From Wolbachia endosymbiont (group B) of Protocalliphora azurea (lineage in GTDB: Bacteria > Pseudomonadota > Alphaproteobacteria > Rickettsiales > Anaplasmataceae): a DNA stretch of 64,000 bases. Shown here piece by piece: positions 46,534-56,785 of the stretch. The DNA lies in contig NZ_OX366394.1 of the NCBI RefSeq assembly GCF_947251865.1, positions 62,001 to 126,000 of the forward strand, written 5' to 3'. Position 1 is the stretch's first letter. Every line of letters starts with the position of its first letter. The translations under genes were made by a program, and so were the position numbers. The notes below the pieces were generated by a model, which was not told the origin of the DNA, did no database searches, and was given only the letters and a program-made list of their open reading frames with translations.

Positions 46534-47811
46534 ATGGATTGGTTATTGATTTCAGTATTGTCAGCAATTTTCTTCTTGTTGATCTTATCGTTTTTGTTTT
46601 CAGGAGCAGAAATAGGGTTAACCTCAATTAGCCGCTCCCGAGTTAATAAACTAAAGCTAGATGGCAATAAAAGAGCTAAGATAATAGAACGCTTGTTGAA
46701 TACAAAAGAATTAACAATAGGAACAATATTACTGTGCAATACAATTATTAACATTACTTGTTCCGCTTTATTTACAGCAATATTTATACATTTCTTTGAA
46801 AGTGAAGGCATCTTTCTTTCAACATTCATGATGACGTTTTGTATTTTGCTATTTTGTGAAGTTTTACCAAAAACTTACGCCATGCAAAATCCTGAAAAAT
46901 TTACATTGCTTTCTTCTTATTTTATGCTGTTTTTTGTCAAGATTCTTTCTCCATTGACATTAGGCATTCAGTTTATTGTCAATCTCATTCTGAAGTTATG
47001 TGGGCTTCATAAGAATAGGGAGGTAATATCTGCAGCAGATGCAATGCGTAACATGATTACTCTTCATCGCAGTGAAGGAACTATGTTACAACAGGATTTA
47101 GATATGCTAAGTAGTATACTTGATTTGGCTGAGACAGAAATATCACAGATTATGACTCACAGGAGAAGCTTATTTTCTCTTGATATAGATCGAAACAAAG
47201 AGGATTTAATAAGAGAGATTTTAACCAGTAGACATAGCAGAGTACCTTTATGGCAAAAAGAACCAGATAATATTGTTGGAGTGGTTCACGTGAAAAATCT
47301 AATAAATGCCTTGCGTGAAAAGGATAATAAAATAGAGATTGCCAAAGTTATGTCAAAGCCTTGGTTTATACCAGAAAGTACGCCACTCAGTGTACAACTT
47401 CACAACTTCCGTAAAAACAGGAAACACCTTGCATTTGTTATTGATGAGTATGGAGCACTACAGGGAATCGTAACTCTTGAGGATATACTGGAAGAAATAG
47501 TTGGAGAAATTTCAGATGAACATGATTTGATCACAGAGAATTTTATAAAAAAGATATCCGATAATATGTATCACATAGAAGGAAAATCTACTATTAGGGA
47601 TATTAATAGACAGTTACATTGGGATCTTCCTGATGAAGAAGCTACAACTCTAGCAGGTATGATTGTAAACGAGATAGAGCGCATTCCTGAAGAAAATGAA
47701 GAGTTTTCCATGTACGGTTTTTACTTTAAGATTTTAAAAAAAGATAAAAATATTATTACTATGATTGAAGTACAAGTAAAAACTGATAATACTGTAGTAG
47801 CAATTAATTAG
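46534..47811 (+). CDS. CNNM/CBS-domain membrane protein (TlyC/CorC-like)
   Basis: The 425-residue protein has an N-terminal DUF21/CNNM transmembrane domain (about 1-170), with SGAEIGLTSISRSRVNKL and CEVLPKTYAMQNPEK. Two CBS motifs follow (about 205-330), including IMTHRRSLFSLD and FVIDEYGALQGIVTLEDILEE. A C-terminal CorC_HlyC domain completes it (DNMYHIEGKSTIRDINRQL). The family is annotated as hemolysin or magnesium/cobalt efflux protein, and magnesium homeostasis is the better supported role. The hemolysin label is historical. It runs into gapR 9 bases downstream, with ubiX and folD overlapping after that. Confidence 0.88.
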   Translation: MDWLLISVLSAIFFLLILSFLFSGAEIGLTSISRSRVNKLKLDGNKRAKIIERLLNTKELTIGTILLCNTIINITCSALFTAIFIHFFESEGIFLSTFMMTFCILLFCEVLPKTYAMQNPEKFTLLSSYFMLFFVKILSPLTLGIQFIVNLILKLCGLHKNREVISAADAMRNMITLHRSEGTMLQQDLDMLSSILDLAETEISQIMTHRRSLFSLDIDRNKEDLIREILTSRHSRVPLWQKEPDNIVGVVHVKNLINALREKDNKIEIAKVMSKPWFIPESTPLSVQLHNFRKNRKHLAFVIDEYGALQGIVTLEDILEEIVGEISDEHDLITENFIKKISDNMYHIEGKSTIRDINRQLHWDLPDEEATTLAGMIVNEIERIPEENEEFSMYGFYFKILKKDKNIITMIEVQVKTDNTVVAIN

Positions 47812-47820
47812 TTGGGTTCT

Positions 47821-48078
47821 ATGGAAGATACAGTAAAAATAACGGCTGAAGATTTGAAGAGCTATATAGAGAGAATCGAAAAACTTGAACAAGAAAAGAG
47901 GGATGTGCAAGATCACATTCGTGATGTATATGCAAAAGCTGCAGATGAAGGTTGGGATATAAAAGTGATGAAACAGATTATTAGGCTAAGAAAGATGGAT
48001 GATGATGACAGGGAGGAACAGGAAATATTACTTGATACCTACAAACGTGCATTGGGAATGAATTACGAAGGTGAATAG
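47821..48078 (+). CDS. gapR: GapR-like nucleoid protein (DUF2312)
   Basis: The 85-residue protein is entirely the DUF2312 domain: ITAEDLKSYIERIEKLEQEK, VYAKAADEGWDIKVMKQIIRLRK, and DREEQEILLDTYKRALGM. In Caulobacter this family (GapR) binds overtwisted AT-rich DNA ahead of replication forks. An in-frame TTG at 47812 was passed over for the ATG at 47821. The end overlaps the start of ubiX by 8 bases. Function is transferred from the family. Confidence 0.85.
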   Translation: MEDTVKITAEDLKSYIERIEKLEQEKRDVQDHIRDVYAKAADEGWDIKVMKQIIRLRKMDDDDREEQEILLDTYKRALGMNYEGE

Positions 48079-48646
48079 TAGGATTGTAATTGGAATAAGT
48101 GGAGCATCTGGTTCTATTTACGGTGTACGGATTCTAGAGGCACTAAAAAATACCAATCATGAAACTCATTTAGTGATCAGCAGTGCTGGAAAAATAACTA
48201 TAGCTCATGAGATTAAAGAAAAACTTGAAGATATTATATCGCTTGCAGATTTTTACTATTCTGAGGAAAAAATAGGAGAAAAAATAGCAAGCGGCTCGTT
48301 TAAAACCTCAGGTATGGTTATTGCTCCATGTTCTATGAAAACAATGTCTGAAATAGCATCGGGGGTGACTTCCAATCTATTAACAAGGGCTGCAGATGTA
48401 ACTCTAAAAGAAAGAAGAAAATTAGTTCTTATGGTGAGAGAATCTCCACTACATCTTGGACATCTCCGAAATATGTTAAAACTAACGGAGATGGGAGCAA
48501 TTGTTGCTCCGCCGATGCCTGCTTTTTATATTAAACCAAAATCTTTGGATGATATTGTAAATCATGCTGTTGGTAAAGTATTGAATTTATTTGATATTGC
48601 ATTACCTGACTTCAAGGAGTGGCAAGGAAATGTCAATTATTATTAA
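48071..48646 (+). CDS. ubiX: Flavin prenyltransferase UbiX
   Basis: UbiX makes prenylated FMN for the UbiD decarboxylase in ubiquinone synthesis. The 191 residues show [18 protein letters not shown], the phosphate loop near [25 protein letters not shown] (key part APCSMKTMS), [18 protein letters not shown], and [13 protein letters not shown]. It overlaps both neighbours (gapR at the start, folD at the end), so it sits in a tight operon. Confidence 0.95.
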   Translation: MNSRIVIGISGASGSIYGVRILEALKNTNHETHLVISSAGKITIAHEIKEKLEDIISLADFYYSEEKIGEKIASGSFKTSGMVIAPCSMKTMSEIASGVTSNLLTRAADVTLKERRKLVLMVRESPLHLGHLRNMLKLTEMGAIVAPPMPAFYIKPKSLDDIVNHAVGKVLNLFDIALPDFKEWQGNVNYY

Positions 48647-49517
48647 CGGTAAAAAAATAGCAAATGATCTCTGTGAGGAGCTATCAAAAAAAATTGATAT
48701 TTTAAAGAAAGAGTATAATGTTTTTCCTTGTCTTAAAGTAATTCTTGTGGGTAGCAATCCAGCAAGTCAGGTCTACGTTCGTAATAAACAAAGAAAAGCA
48801 GAATTAATAGGCATAAGTTCTGAAACTATTGTTTTGCCTGATAGTATCTCAGAAGACGAATTGATTGAAAAAGTTAATACATTAAATGAAGATTCATCTG
48901 TGCATGGAATTTTAGTGCAGTTACCTTTACCAAAGCACATCAGTGCAAGCAGAATAATTAATACAGTAAGTGTTGAAAAAGATGTAGATGGCTTTCATGA
49001 TGAAAATGTTGGCAGGTTAGTTAAAGGTGAAAAAAATTGTCTGATACCTTGTACTCCCAAAGGTTCTTTGCATTTAATTAAGTCAGTTGAAAATAATCTG
49101 TCCGGTAAAAATGCGGTAATCATTGGCAGATCAAATATTGTGGGTAAGCCAATGTTTCACCTATTGTTGCAAGAAAATTGCACTGTTACCATCTTGCATT
49201 CACAAAGTAGGGATTTAGCTGATTATTGCTCTAAGGCGGATATAGTAGTTGCAGCAGTTGGAAAGCCAAATTTTGTTCAATCAGATTGGATAAAAAAAGG
49301 TGCAATAGTGATTGATGTTGGCATAAATAGCATTAACATAGGAAGTCAAAGTAAGCTTGTGGGTGATGTTGACTTTGAGGGAGTAAAAGAAAAAGTCAAA
49401 GCTATTACTCCAGTGCCTGGTGGAGTTGGCCCGATGACAATAGCATTTCTTATGATCAACACTTTAGTTGCTGCTTGCTTACAGAAGGGAGTTGATCCTT
49501 CTGATTTTATTGCTTAA
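48630..49517 (+). CDS. folD: Bifunctional methylene-THF dehydrogenase/cyclohydrolase FolD
   Basis: FolD interconverts methylene-, methenyl- and 10-formyl-tetrahydrofolate with NADP, providing one-carbon units for ThyX and formyl-Met-tRNA. The signatures are [65 protein letters not shown], and [15 protein letters not shown]. The ATG at 48630, preceded by AAGGA, is used instead of an in-frame TTG at 48591. That gives 295 residues and a 17-base overlap with ubiX. Confidence 0.96.
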   Translation: MSIIINGKKIANDLCEELSKKIDILKKEYNVFPCLKVILVGSNPASQVYVRNKQRKAELIGISSETIVLPDSISEDELIEKVNTLNEDSSVHGILVQLPLPKHISASRIINTVSVEKDVDGFHDENVGRLVKGEKNCLIPCTPKGSLHLIKSVENNLSGKNAVIIGRSNIVGKPMFHLLLQENCTVTILHSQSRDLADYCSKADIVVAAVGKPNFVQSDWIKKGAIVIDVGINSINIGSQSKLVGDVDFEGVKEKVKAITPVPGGVGPMTIAFLMINTLVAACLQKGVDPSDFIA

Positions 49518-49616
49518 GGTTTAGCTTAATGTTAGCATAAACAGAATACCTTTGCAAATAGCACATATATAGCACCAAGCATACAACTGTGTATAGGGAT
49601 TCAAAGTGTTCATAGC

Positions 49617-50354
49617 TTAAAAATTATAACGTATACCTACTTCTATGATTGCATCTGGTTTTTTCATCGGTGGTTTAAAGCCACTTAATTGACCGCTTGC
49701 AGCAATAGCAACTGTGCCAATTATCTGCGGAATAATTTCACAATCAACACCTAACTTTACTTTATAGGCAATAGTACCCAGTATTTTATCTAGTGTTTCA
49801 TTTTGACCTGCGGCTGCGGCTACAGTTGCAGCTGAATTTGGAGTGTTAACTGCATTTGTATCCTCACCAAGACCAAAAGATGGCAATATTCGAATATATC
49901 CACCCAGTCCTATACTAGCATATAATTTAATGGGATCAATTTCAAGATCAGGATAGTAAAGGTAATTTGCCAATAAACTAGCTCCTACTTTTCTTTTTGC
50001 TTTATCAGTTATATCACTTATGTCAGCAAGAACCTCAAGTTCAAACTTAGAATTTTGGTTATGATGATAACCAAAAACAACGCTAGGTTTCAATTGAAAG
50101 CTTTCACCCCATCGAGTTCCAAAGTTTAAACCTACATAACCTACATAGTACTGATCTTCGTACTGATCTTCATATCGATCTTCGTATTGATCTTCACAAT
50201 GATCTTTGTGTTGATCTTCATACTGATCTTTGTACTGGTCTTCATACCGATCTTTGTACTGATCTTCTAACTCACTTGTACCATTACTAGCTGTACTTGC
50301 TAAAGCAATCAACACAGCGAACACTTTCATCGTTCTCATATAATTCATACACAT
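49617..50354 (-). CDS. wsp-like outer-membrane protein with tetrapeptide repeat tract
   Basis: The protein has 245 residues. An N-terminal signal-like helix (MRTMKVFAVLIALASTASNG) is followed by a tract of about ten acidic tetrapeptides of the type YEDQ/YKDR (residues ~30-70). A beta-barrel-like part comes next (YVGLNFGTRWGESFQLKPSV, FELEVLADISD, ending GIRYNF). The terminal aromatic and alternating pattern suit an outer-membrane barrel of the Anaplasmataceae surface-antigen kind. It is a clear paralogue of the next gene. The start at 50354 follows AAGGAAGTA. The tract sits where the mature N-terminus or a surface loop would be. The role is unknown. Confidence 0.7.
   Translation of the reverse strand: MCMNYMRTMKVFAVLIALASTASNGTSELEDQYKDRYEDQYKDQYEDQHKDHCEDQYEDRYEDQYEDQYYVGYVGLNFGTRWGESFQLKPSVVFGYHHNQNSKFELEVLADISDITDKAKRKVGASLLANYLYYPDLEIDPIKLYASIGLGGYIRILPSFGLGEDTNAVNTPNSAATVAAAAGQNETLDKILGTIAYKVKLGVDCEIIPQIIGTVAIAASGQLSGFKPPMKKPDAIIEVGIRYNF
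50149..50268 (-). repeat. Tandem 12-nt repeat tract inside the wsp-like gene
   Basis: About ten diverged copies of a 12-base unit (plus-strand form TACTGATCTTCG) encode the YEDQ-type tetrapeptides. Copy number leaves the frame intact, so length variation between strains would be tolerated. Confidence 0.85.
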
Positions 50355-50457
50355 TACTTCCTTAAAACAGACTGGAATAAGTGTTCAAACATGCTAGCAG
50401 CAAGTTTTGAGCATTGCTTATGGTTACACCTAAACATGTACACAATGCCATCCAGCA

Positions 50458-51093
50458 TTAAAAACTATAACGTACTCCTACTTCCAGCATAATATCCGGT
50501 ACTGTCATTGCTTTTAAACCACTCAGTTGCCCGCCTACGGTTAAAGCAGCTGTACCAACTATCTGTGGAGCAACTTCATAATCAACACCAACCTTCAGTT
50601 TGTACGAAATAGCACCCAGTATTTTATCTAGTGTTTCACTTTGAGTATCAGCTGAACTTATAACTTCAGTTTTAGGGTTAGATTCTGCACTTTCAGGTTT
50701 AGGTGGTTTATTTTCAGCTGTACCAGAGCCAAAAGGTATTACTTGGAGATATCCACCTAAACCTCCACTGACATATAGTTTCACAGGATCAATGTCAACG
50801 TCAGGATAATAACGGTAATTAGCTAATAAACTAGCTCCCATTTTCTTATCTTCTGCACCAAACATATCACTTACGTCAGTGAGAATCTCAAGTTCAAACT
50901 TAGAGCTTTTATCATAATTATAACCAAAAACTAAGCCAGGTTTTATTTTTAAGCCAGCACCCCATCCACCACCAAAGTTTAAACCTGCGTAGTACTGCTC
51001 TTTTGCACTATTACTAGCTGCTTTATTACTAGCTGCACCTGCTAGAGATGAAGTGAGCAACACAGCTAAAACACACAATCCTTTTATTTTCAT
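50458..51093 (-). CDS. wsp-like outer-membrane protein
   Basis: This is the tandem paralogue of the preceding repeat-bearing gene. It has a signal peptide (MKIKGLCVLAVLLTSSLAGA), then AKEQYYAGLNFGGGWGAGLK, FELEILTDVSDMFG, LLANYRYYPDVDIDPVKLYV, and a C-terminal strand ending VGVRYSF. The closing aromatic residue and alternating strands fit an outer-membrane barrel. The start at 51093 puts the signal peptide first; in-frame GTG (51126) and ATG (51105) codons lie upstream. It is 211 residues. The spacing between the two genes is ~100 bp. It probably descends from the Wolbachia surface-protein/P44-Msp2 superfamily, but it is not wsp itself as I know it. Confidence 0.7.
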   Translation of the reverse strand: MKIKGLCVLAVLLTSSLAGAASNKAASNSAKEQYYAGLNFGGGWGAGLKIKPGLVFGYNYDKSSKFELEILTDVSDMFGAEDKKMGASLLANYRYYPDVDIDPVKLYVSGGLGGYLQVIPFGSGTAENKPPKPESAESNPKTEVISSADTQSETLDKILGAISYKLKVGVDYEVAPQIVGTAALTVGGQLSGLKAMTVPDIMLEVGVRYSF

Positions 51094-51213
51094 ATAACTA
51101 CCCATACAAAAAAATATATAATGCACAAGTATATATCCTTTATATTAAAAAAGATATAACCTCATATCAAAAAAAGTATACCTACGAAATTAGCGACATG
51201 CTACTCAAAATTT

Positions 51214-53673
51214 TTATATAACTATGTTTACTATCTTATTTGGTACAGCATATATAGTGCGAATTTTGCTTTGATCGATTTTGTTAGATACAGAATCTGT
51301 TGCTATTTTCTTCAATTTTTCTTGAGGTAAATCAGTTGCCACTTCAATGGTCGCACGTAACTTTCCATTGATCTGCACTGCTACAGTCACCATATTATCA
51401 ATTAGTAGTGATTCATCAGCTTGTGGCCAAGGCTTTAGATATAGCATGCCTTCACCTCCTATTTCTTGCCATAAATTTTCAGCCAGGTGTGGCATGAATG
51501 GCTCAATTACTCTGATTAGTATGCATATACCTTCATCAATAAGAGATTTTCCAGTTTTTACGTCTATTTCAGCTATTAAATTTGTCATTTCACGAAACTT
51601 TGCTACCACACAGTTTAATCTGCAGTTTTCCAAGTCATCTGTAAGTCCGTGTAAGAGTTTGTGGATTTTTTTTCTGTACTCTAGGAGTTTACCTACAATG
51701 TTTTCATTATCATAGTGTATGTTTACGGTCCTAAGTTGCACTACCATACGCCACAATTTATTTATGTAGCGAAAACAACCTTCCACTCCATCATCAGACC
51801 ATTCCATATCTTTTTCCGGAGGAGTGTCAGATAATACAAACAAACGAGCAGTATCAGCACCGTATTTTTCTATGATAAAGTTTGGGTCAACTGTATTCTT
51901 CTTTGACTTACTCATCTTTTCGACTTTTCCAACTTGGATCTTAGCACCCTTCGCAATCAACTCTTTTGCTTCTTCGGGAAAGAGCCATTTGCCATTCTCA
52001 TCTTTATAAGTTATATGGCAGACCATTCCTTGAGTGATTAAAGTAGAGAAAGGCTCTTTAACGTCAAAATAGCCACATTTAGTTAAAGCACGGCAGAAAA
52101 ACCTTGAGTAAAGCAAATGTAGAATTGCATGTTCTATTCCACCTATGTAATAATCAACAGGCATAAAACGATTACAAGTATCTTTATTAATCGATTTATT
52201 TTCACTGCAAAATGCAGCAAAATACCAAGAAGATTCAAAAAAAGTGTCAAATGTATCAGTTTCACGTTCTGCTTGCTTTCCGCACTTTGGACAATCAACA
52301 AATTTCCAGGTTGGGTGCTTATCCAGGGGATTACCACCACTTGTAAATTCTACATCCGTTGGTAGAACAACAGGGAGGTCTTTTTCTGGAACTGGAACAA
52401 TTCCACAATCTTTACAATGTATAATAGGTATAGGACATCCCCAATAACGTTGCCTTGAAATTCCCCAATCGTGTAGACGATAGTTTATTGTTTTCTTACC
52501 TATTCCTTTTTCTTCAAGTTTTTTTATGATTACTTTTTTTGCCTCATTAATCATTAGTCCGTTTAAGAATTCAGAATTGAACATCACTCCATCACCGAAG
52601 TACGGTTCTTTTAAGATCTCTGTGCTCTCTTCACAAACTACAGGAATAATCGGTAAACCATACTTCTGTGCAAATTCAAAATCACGCTGATCATGTGCAG
52701 GGCAACCAAAAATCGCACCTTCTCCATACTCCATCAACACAAAATTCGCTATATAAAGTGGTAATTCTTTATCAAGAAATGGGTGTTTTACGTTTAATCC
52801 AGTGTAAATTCCTATTTTTTCATCATTCTCCCCCTTTGCCTTCATATTACCAATAAAGTCTCTTATTTCTTTGTCCTTAAGGTCTTGTACAATAGGGTGC
52901 TCTGCTCCTACTGCAAGAAAAGAAGCTCCAAATAAAGTATGAGGAGAAGTTGTAAAAATCTTTAACTTCTTATTCAAGCCAAATATTTCAAAATCTATAG
53001 TTGCCCCTTCAGATTTTCCTATCCAGCGCTCTTGCATAGTTTTGACTTTTTCTGGCCAATTTTTTAAACTTTGCAAACAATGAAGCAAATCTTCAGCAAA
53101 ATCAGTAATCTTTAAAAACCATTGGAATAACTTACGTTTTTCAACAACTGCACCTGATCGCCATCCTTTTCCATCAACCACTTGCTCATTTGCAAGCACT
53201 GTTTGGTCCACTGGATCCCAATTAACCCACGACTCTTTTCGATAGGCAAGACCATGCTTTAAAAAATCCAGAAAAAATTTCTGTTCGTGTTTGTAATAAT
53301 CAGGCTCACATGTGGAGAGCTCACGATCCCAATTGTATGAAAGACCTATAGATTTTAGCTGCGTGCGCATATTATCTATATTATCTTGTGTCCATGCTGC
53401 AGGGTTAATGTTATTGTCCCTTGCTGCATTTTCAGCTGGTAATCCAAACGCATCCCAGCCAATTGGGTGCAAAACCTCAAATCCACGAGCTCTCTTGTAA
53501 CGTGCTATAACATCTCCTATTGCATAGTTACGCAGGTGCCCCATATGAATCTTACCAGATGGATATGGAAACATTTCCAACACGTAACATTTCTTCTTTT
53601 TACTATCTTTGCTTACAGAAAAATCCCACTTATTTTGGTAGAATTTTTCAACGTTTTTAAAATCATATTTCAT
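51214..53673 (-). CDS. leuS: Leucyl-tRNA synthetase
   Basis: This class I synthetase charges tRNA-Leu. The HIGH-type motif is [18 protein letters not shown] and the KMSKS motif is [14 protein letters not shown]. The editing (CP1) domain shows [16 protein letters not shown] and [12 protein letters not shown], and zinc-binding cysteines appear in [11 protein letters not shown] and [14 protein letters not shown]. Anticodon and C-terminal domains are complete, ending KIVNIVI. The ATG at 53673 ([16 protein letters not shown]) is used rather than a GTG at 53685, giving 819 residues. The lipoprotein gene upstream ends 4 bases before it. Confidence 0.97.
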   Translation of the reverse strand: MKYDFKNVEKFYQNKWDFSVSKDSKKKKCYVLEMFPYPSGKIHMGHLRNYAIGDVIARYKRARGFEVLHPIGWDAFGLPAENAARDNNINPAAWTQDNIDNMRTQLKSIGLSYNWDRELSTCEPDYYKHEQKFFLDFLKHGLAYRKESWVNWDPVDQTVLANEQVVDGKGWRSGAVVEKRKLFQWFLKITDFAEDLLHCLQSLKNWPEKVKTMQERWIGKSEGATIDFEIFGLNKKLKIFTTSPHTLFGASFLAVGAEHPIVQDLKDKEIRDFIGNMKAKGENDEKIGIYTGLNVKHPFLDKELPLYIANFVLMEYGEGAIFGCPAHDQRDFEFAQKYGLPIIPVVCEESTEILKEPYFGDGVMFNSEFLNGLMINEAKKVIIKKLEEKGIGKKTINYRLHDWGISRQRYWGCPIPIIHCKDCGIVPVPEKDLPVVLPTDVEFTSGGNPLDKHPTWKFVDCPKCGKQAERETDTFDTFFESSWYFAAFCSENKSINKDTCNRFMPVDYYIGGIEHAILHLLYSRFFCRALTKCGYFDVKEPFSTLITQGMVCHITYKDENGKWLFPEEAKELIAKGAKIQVGKVEKMSKSKKNTVDPNFIIEKYGADTARLFVLSDTPPEKDMEWSDDGVEGCFRYINKLWRMVVQLRTVNIHYDNENIVGKLLEYRKKIHKLLHGLTDDLENCRLNCVVAKFREMTNLIAEIDVKTGKSLIDEGICILIRVIEPFMPHLAENLWQEIGGEGMLYLKPWPQADESLLIDNMVTVAVQINGKLRATIEVATDLPQEKLKKIATDSVSNKIDQSKIRTIYAVPNKIVNIVI

Positions 53674-53677
53674 AAAT

Positions 53678-54268
53678 TCAATCACAGTTTATATGTACTA
53701 AAGGATCGACTGCTTGACCATTATGTCTTATTGTGAAACACATCTGCGGATCTTTATCTTGTGTGCTTGATTTACCTGCAGATCCAATTACTTGACCTTG
53801 TTTTACTTTATCACCAATTTCAACTTGTATGTTTTTTAAATAGGAGTACATAGTCATGTAATTATCTTTATGTTCCACTATAATTAAATTTCCGTACCAC
53901 CTCAGGCCTTTGCCTACGTATATTACTTTGCCAGGTGCAGAAGCAATAACCTTTGTTCCACTTTGAGCAGTAATTTTTATGCCATCTTGACATATTTTAT
54001 CAGAAGAGGTAACTGCACCTTTAACCGGTATTACAAATTTACACATGCTTTGTGCATTATTGTTATATACCTTATCTACAAAGGCTTTTCTACTTTCTTT
54101 TCGCAGCGAAGAATCAACATTTTCTTTAATCAAATGATACTCCCTTGTGTACTCTAGGTCTCTTTTCCCATAAAATTCTTCGCCTTTAAGTAGTACAGGT
54201 GCAGGTTTTTGCAGGCCACAGCTTATCAGTATTGCTGATAATATAAAGAACAAGGCTATACGACACAT
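53678..54268 (-). CDS. Lipoprotein with degenerate LytM/M23 domain
   Basis: The 196-residue protein has a lipoprotein signal ([18 protein letters not shown], lipobox LISC). The C-terminal half is an M23/LytM fold: [77 protein letters not shown]. The catalytic zinc ligands are absent, since the H-x-x-x-D, H-x-H type positions read KICQDG, MTMYSY and QMCF. That matches NlpD/EnvC-type non-enzymatic activators of cell-wall amidases. The start at 54268 is chosen to begin the signal; a GTG at 54298 is in frame. It probably acts at the periplasmic face during division. Confidence 0.8.
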   Translation of the reverse strand: MCRIALFFILSAILISCGLQKPAPVLLKGEEFYGKRDLEYTREYHLIKENVDSSLRKESRKAFVDKVYNNNAQSMCKFVIPVKGAVTSSDKICQDGIKITAQSGTKVIASAPGKVIYVGKGLRWYGNLIIVEHKDNYMTMYSYLKNIQVEIGDKVKQGQVIGSAGKSSTQDKDPQMCFTIRHNGQAVDPLVHINCD

Positions 54269-54320
54269 ACACTTATCTCTAGATATATCAACTTTCACAA
54301 AACTTTATAGTGTTTTTCGT

Positions 54321-54647
54321 CTATTTATTACTTTCTTCATTTATTTTATCAGTCAAATAGTCTCTTAAATCGGTAAGTTCTTTCAACAAATTTCTTGAAT
54401 AATGATCAATTCTTACATCGTTACCAAATTCCTTTTGTACTCCTTTTATTGTATATCCTTTGTCATATAGCATATATTTTATTTTCTTTATTGCCTCTAT
54501 ACACTTATGATCATATAGTCTTCTTCCCTTCCGTTTTATGGGTTTAATTTGATGGAATTGACTTTCCCAGAATCTTAAAACATGCTGCTCCAAATGTAGT
54601 TCTTCAGCTACTTCTCCAATTGTGTAAAATAATTTTTCCTTATTCAT
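54321..54647 (-). CDS. MerR-family transcriptional regulator
   Basis: This 108-residue protein consists of a winged-helix MerR DNA-binding domain: YTIGEVAEELHLEQHVLRFWE, then KRKGRRLYDHKCIEAIKKI, and a short dimerisation helix. No effector-binding domain follows. In alphaproteobacteria this small regulator commonly follows ihfA, and here its ATG overlaps the end of the ihfA-like gene by 4 bases. Confidence 0.9.
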   Translation of the reverse strand: MNKEKLFYTIGEVAEELHLEQHVLRFWESQFHQIKPIKRKGRRLYDHKCIEAIKKIKYMLYDKGYTIKGVQKEFGNDVRIDHYSRNLLKELTDLRDYLTDKINEESNK

Positions 54648-54943
54648 CGGTTGTTTATTAATTTCTTCATCATTTTTGAAGGTCTAAAAGAAATTGATTT
54701 TCTCGCTTTAATTACTACCCTTTCCGATGTCTTTGGTATATTTCCTGGTCTTTCTTTCTTGTTTTTAACCAAAAATGTTCCAAATGAAGATATTTTTACT
54801 ATTCCATCCTTTGCTAAGCTCGTTTTTATCTCATCCAATATGTCATCTATTATTGCAATAGAGTCTTCTTTCGATAATCCAATTTCCTGGTTTATACATT
54901 CAGCTATTGTTGCCTTAGTTACTGTTGTGTCTTTTGTTGTCAT
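54644..54943 (-). CDS. ihfA: IHF-alpha-like HU-family DNA-binding protein
   Basis: This 99-residue histone-like protein (HU/IHF fold) bends DNA. Visible are the helical dimer part (VTKATIAECINQEIGLSKED, IDDILDEIKTSLAKDG), the saddle block VKISSFGTFLVKNKKERPGN, and the arm with IPKTSERVVIKARKSISFRP. The P-G-x-x-P-x-T arm spacing and position ahead of the MerR gene favour IHF-alpha over HU. A beta partner is not in this window. Confidence 0.82.
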   Translation of the reverse strand: MTTKDTTVTKATIAECINQEIGLSKEDSIAIIDDILDEIKTSLAKDGIVKISSFGTFLVKNKKERPGNIPKTSERVVIKARKSISFRPSKMMKKLINNR

Positions 54944-54981
54944 AATTTATTACAGTATGTTAATATAATATAACAATCGAC

Positions 54982-56178
54982 TCAAGATTCAGCTACTTTA
55001 TTTTTATAGTATGTTTCTTTTGTAGCATAATTAAAAATACTAGCAAATGTTAACATTGCAAATATTGTGAAAAGCGCCATTTGATGATCTGAAAAAAGTG
55101 CTAAAATTGACACTAAAATTCCACTCATAACAAACATAAATCCATTGATAATGGATGATGATGTGCTAATATACTTCTGCTCAACAATCTCACTACCAAC
55201 AGTAAAATTAAGCATATGTCCTCCTGCAAAAAAACCAAACATTAACATACAAAAGTATATAATATGAACTGTTAAATTACCGCATAGTAAAATAATAGCT
55301 GAAATACTTTGCAATGTGGCAAAAGCAGAGATTACGTGCCTTCTATTTTTAAATAGATTTGAGATTAGATCTGCAATTGGAGCACCAACTGCAAGACCAA
55401 GCCACAATATTGCAGTTGCCACACCTAACTCCATTGTATTGAGTTCTAAGTTGCTTAGTAACCTTGGTGCCCACAGCATATTAAGCGCTAAAAATGTTCC
55501 AAAAGTAATAGCACCCACTATTGAGGTTATCCAGATATCTCTTAATTTTAGCACTGTTAGTACAGAACATATTACTGTTTTTATAGAGCTCTTTATTGTG
55601 TATTCCCCCAAATTTTTTTTTGAAAGTCCTTTCGGATAAAAAAACATAAGTACGAATATTGATACGCCAAATAATATTACGCATACAATAAGATTTTTCC
55701 AATCTGCACCTTCGGCAAGCAAGCTAGAGAAGCACATTTGAATCATCAAAGCAGAAAGACTTGAAATTGTCTGCACTAGTGAGAACATCAGTCCAAATTG
55801 AGTAAGGGGAAAATATGTGCTACTTACATGAGCAGCGCCAACAAAACCAAACGATGCTCCAATTGCGATCAAAAATTGAGATAAAATTAAATGGGCAAAA
55901 TTGTCACTCTTGATAAGGACAAAAAAACCAAAGAGCATGATTGACAACGAGAAAAAATAAATTTTTTTGCTGGAAAAAACATTAAACATTGCCCCACTAA
56001 AAAATTGTGAGATAGCAAAAGTCCAAGTATATGCTGAATTAGCTAGTGCAACTTGCGCAATCGTGAGCCCAAGTTCTTTTTCAAGATTCACACTTATAAA
56101 GGTGTAGATTATCTGCATATTGCTGAATATAACAATTAAGTTGCTGATCAGCCAAATGAACCAAGCTCTACTTTCCAT
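54982..56178 (-). CDS. MFS transporter
   Basis: This major-facilitator family permease of 398 residues has about 12 hydrophobic segments. Among them are FIWLISNLIVIFSNMQIIYTF (first helix, shown in part: LISNLIVIFSNMQ), FAHLILSQFLIAIGASFGFVG, and FMLMFFYPKGLSKK at the central loop. TM5 carries a G-A-S-F-G-F-V-G-A-A pattern. Substrate cannot be read from sequence; Rickettsiales keep many such carriers for proline/betaine or host metabolites. The start is the ATG at 56178. Confidence 0.85.
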   Translation of the reverse strand: MESRAWFIWLISNLIVIFSNMQIIYTFISVNLEKELGLTIAQVALANSAYTWTFAISQFFSGAMFNVFSSKKIYFFSLSIMLFGFFVLIKSDNFAHLILSQFLIAIGASFGFVGAAHVSSTYFPLTQFGLMFSLVQTISSLSALMIQMCFSSLLAEGADWKNLIVCVILFGVSIFVLMFFYPKGLSKKNLGEYTIKSSIKTVICSVLTVLKLRDIWITSIVGAITFGTFLALNMLWAPRLLSNLELNTMELGVATAILWLGLAVGAPIADLISNLFKNRRHVISAFATLQSISAIILLCGNLTVHIIYFCMLMFGFFAGGHMLNFTVGSEIVEQKYISTSSSIINGFMFVMSGILVSILALFSDHQMALFTIFAMLTFASIFNYATKETYYKNKVAES

Positions 56179-56784
56179 AAGATTTTATAAGTAATCCATT
56201 AATAACAAGCCTCTTTTAGTCTCTGATTAATGTTAAAACAGTTGCAATTATAGATTATATAAAAGCTATGAAACAACAAATTTGTTGTGAGATTTTAATT
56301 GTTAGAATCTGTATATGATCTCAAAAAAAGAATAGATTTTTGCTTTTTATCCCCTGTTATAAAGGAGTATACAGCGTAGGGTGAAAGGCCTGGGTAAAGA
56401 TGATATAATTCCAACAAGAGAGATACCCTTCAGATCATCTTCCATTGAATGTAATGGTTGATGTCACAGTTGAACAGCACAAGCAAAGACAATTAGAGTT
56501 ATAAAATCTTGTTTAATACACATTAAAGTGGACCTATGTTTTGCCACTCAGAACCTGTCTTGAAAGGGAAAAAAGAAAAGAATAAGATGCAAAAAATAGG
56601 AAGGTGAGTTGTATCTAAGTGATATAAGTGACAAGGCCAAATGTTGCACAAGGGGCGATAACAATTATTAATGCAATAAAATATATAATGAGGGAGTTTA
56701 ATATAGTTATGCAAGAGGCCTAATTTAAAATATTAACGTAAAAAATTGCTTCCATATATTTTAAATCTGATTATAATCACAGTT
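56179..56784. other. Gene-poor region with possible gene remnant and repeat
   Basis: No intact gene is seen. A perfect 16-bp palindrome ACAACAAATTTGTTGT lies at 56273-56288, upstream of the MFS gene. The stretch 56380-56505 reads in two shifted plus-strand frames as GLGKDDIIPTREIPF and YPSDHLPLNVMVDVTVEQH up to a TAA, which looks like a decayed 3' end of some gene, source unknown. From 56740 to the IS630 end is the left part of the dispersed repeat. Confidence 0.45.
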
Positions 56785-56785
56785 A

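Noticed and set aside
50149..50268. Regular short repeats considered as a CRISPR array
   Set aside because: The 12-nt units are contiguous, have no spacers, and encode tetrapeptides in frame inside a gene.
56523..56714. Minus-strand open frame of 63 codons before the IS630 element
   Set aside because: His/Tyr/Cys-rich chance composition, no ribosome site, and it lies in decayed sequence.
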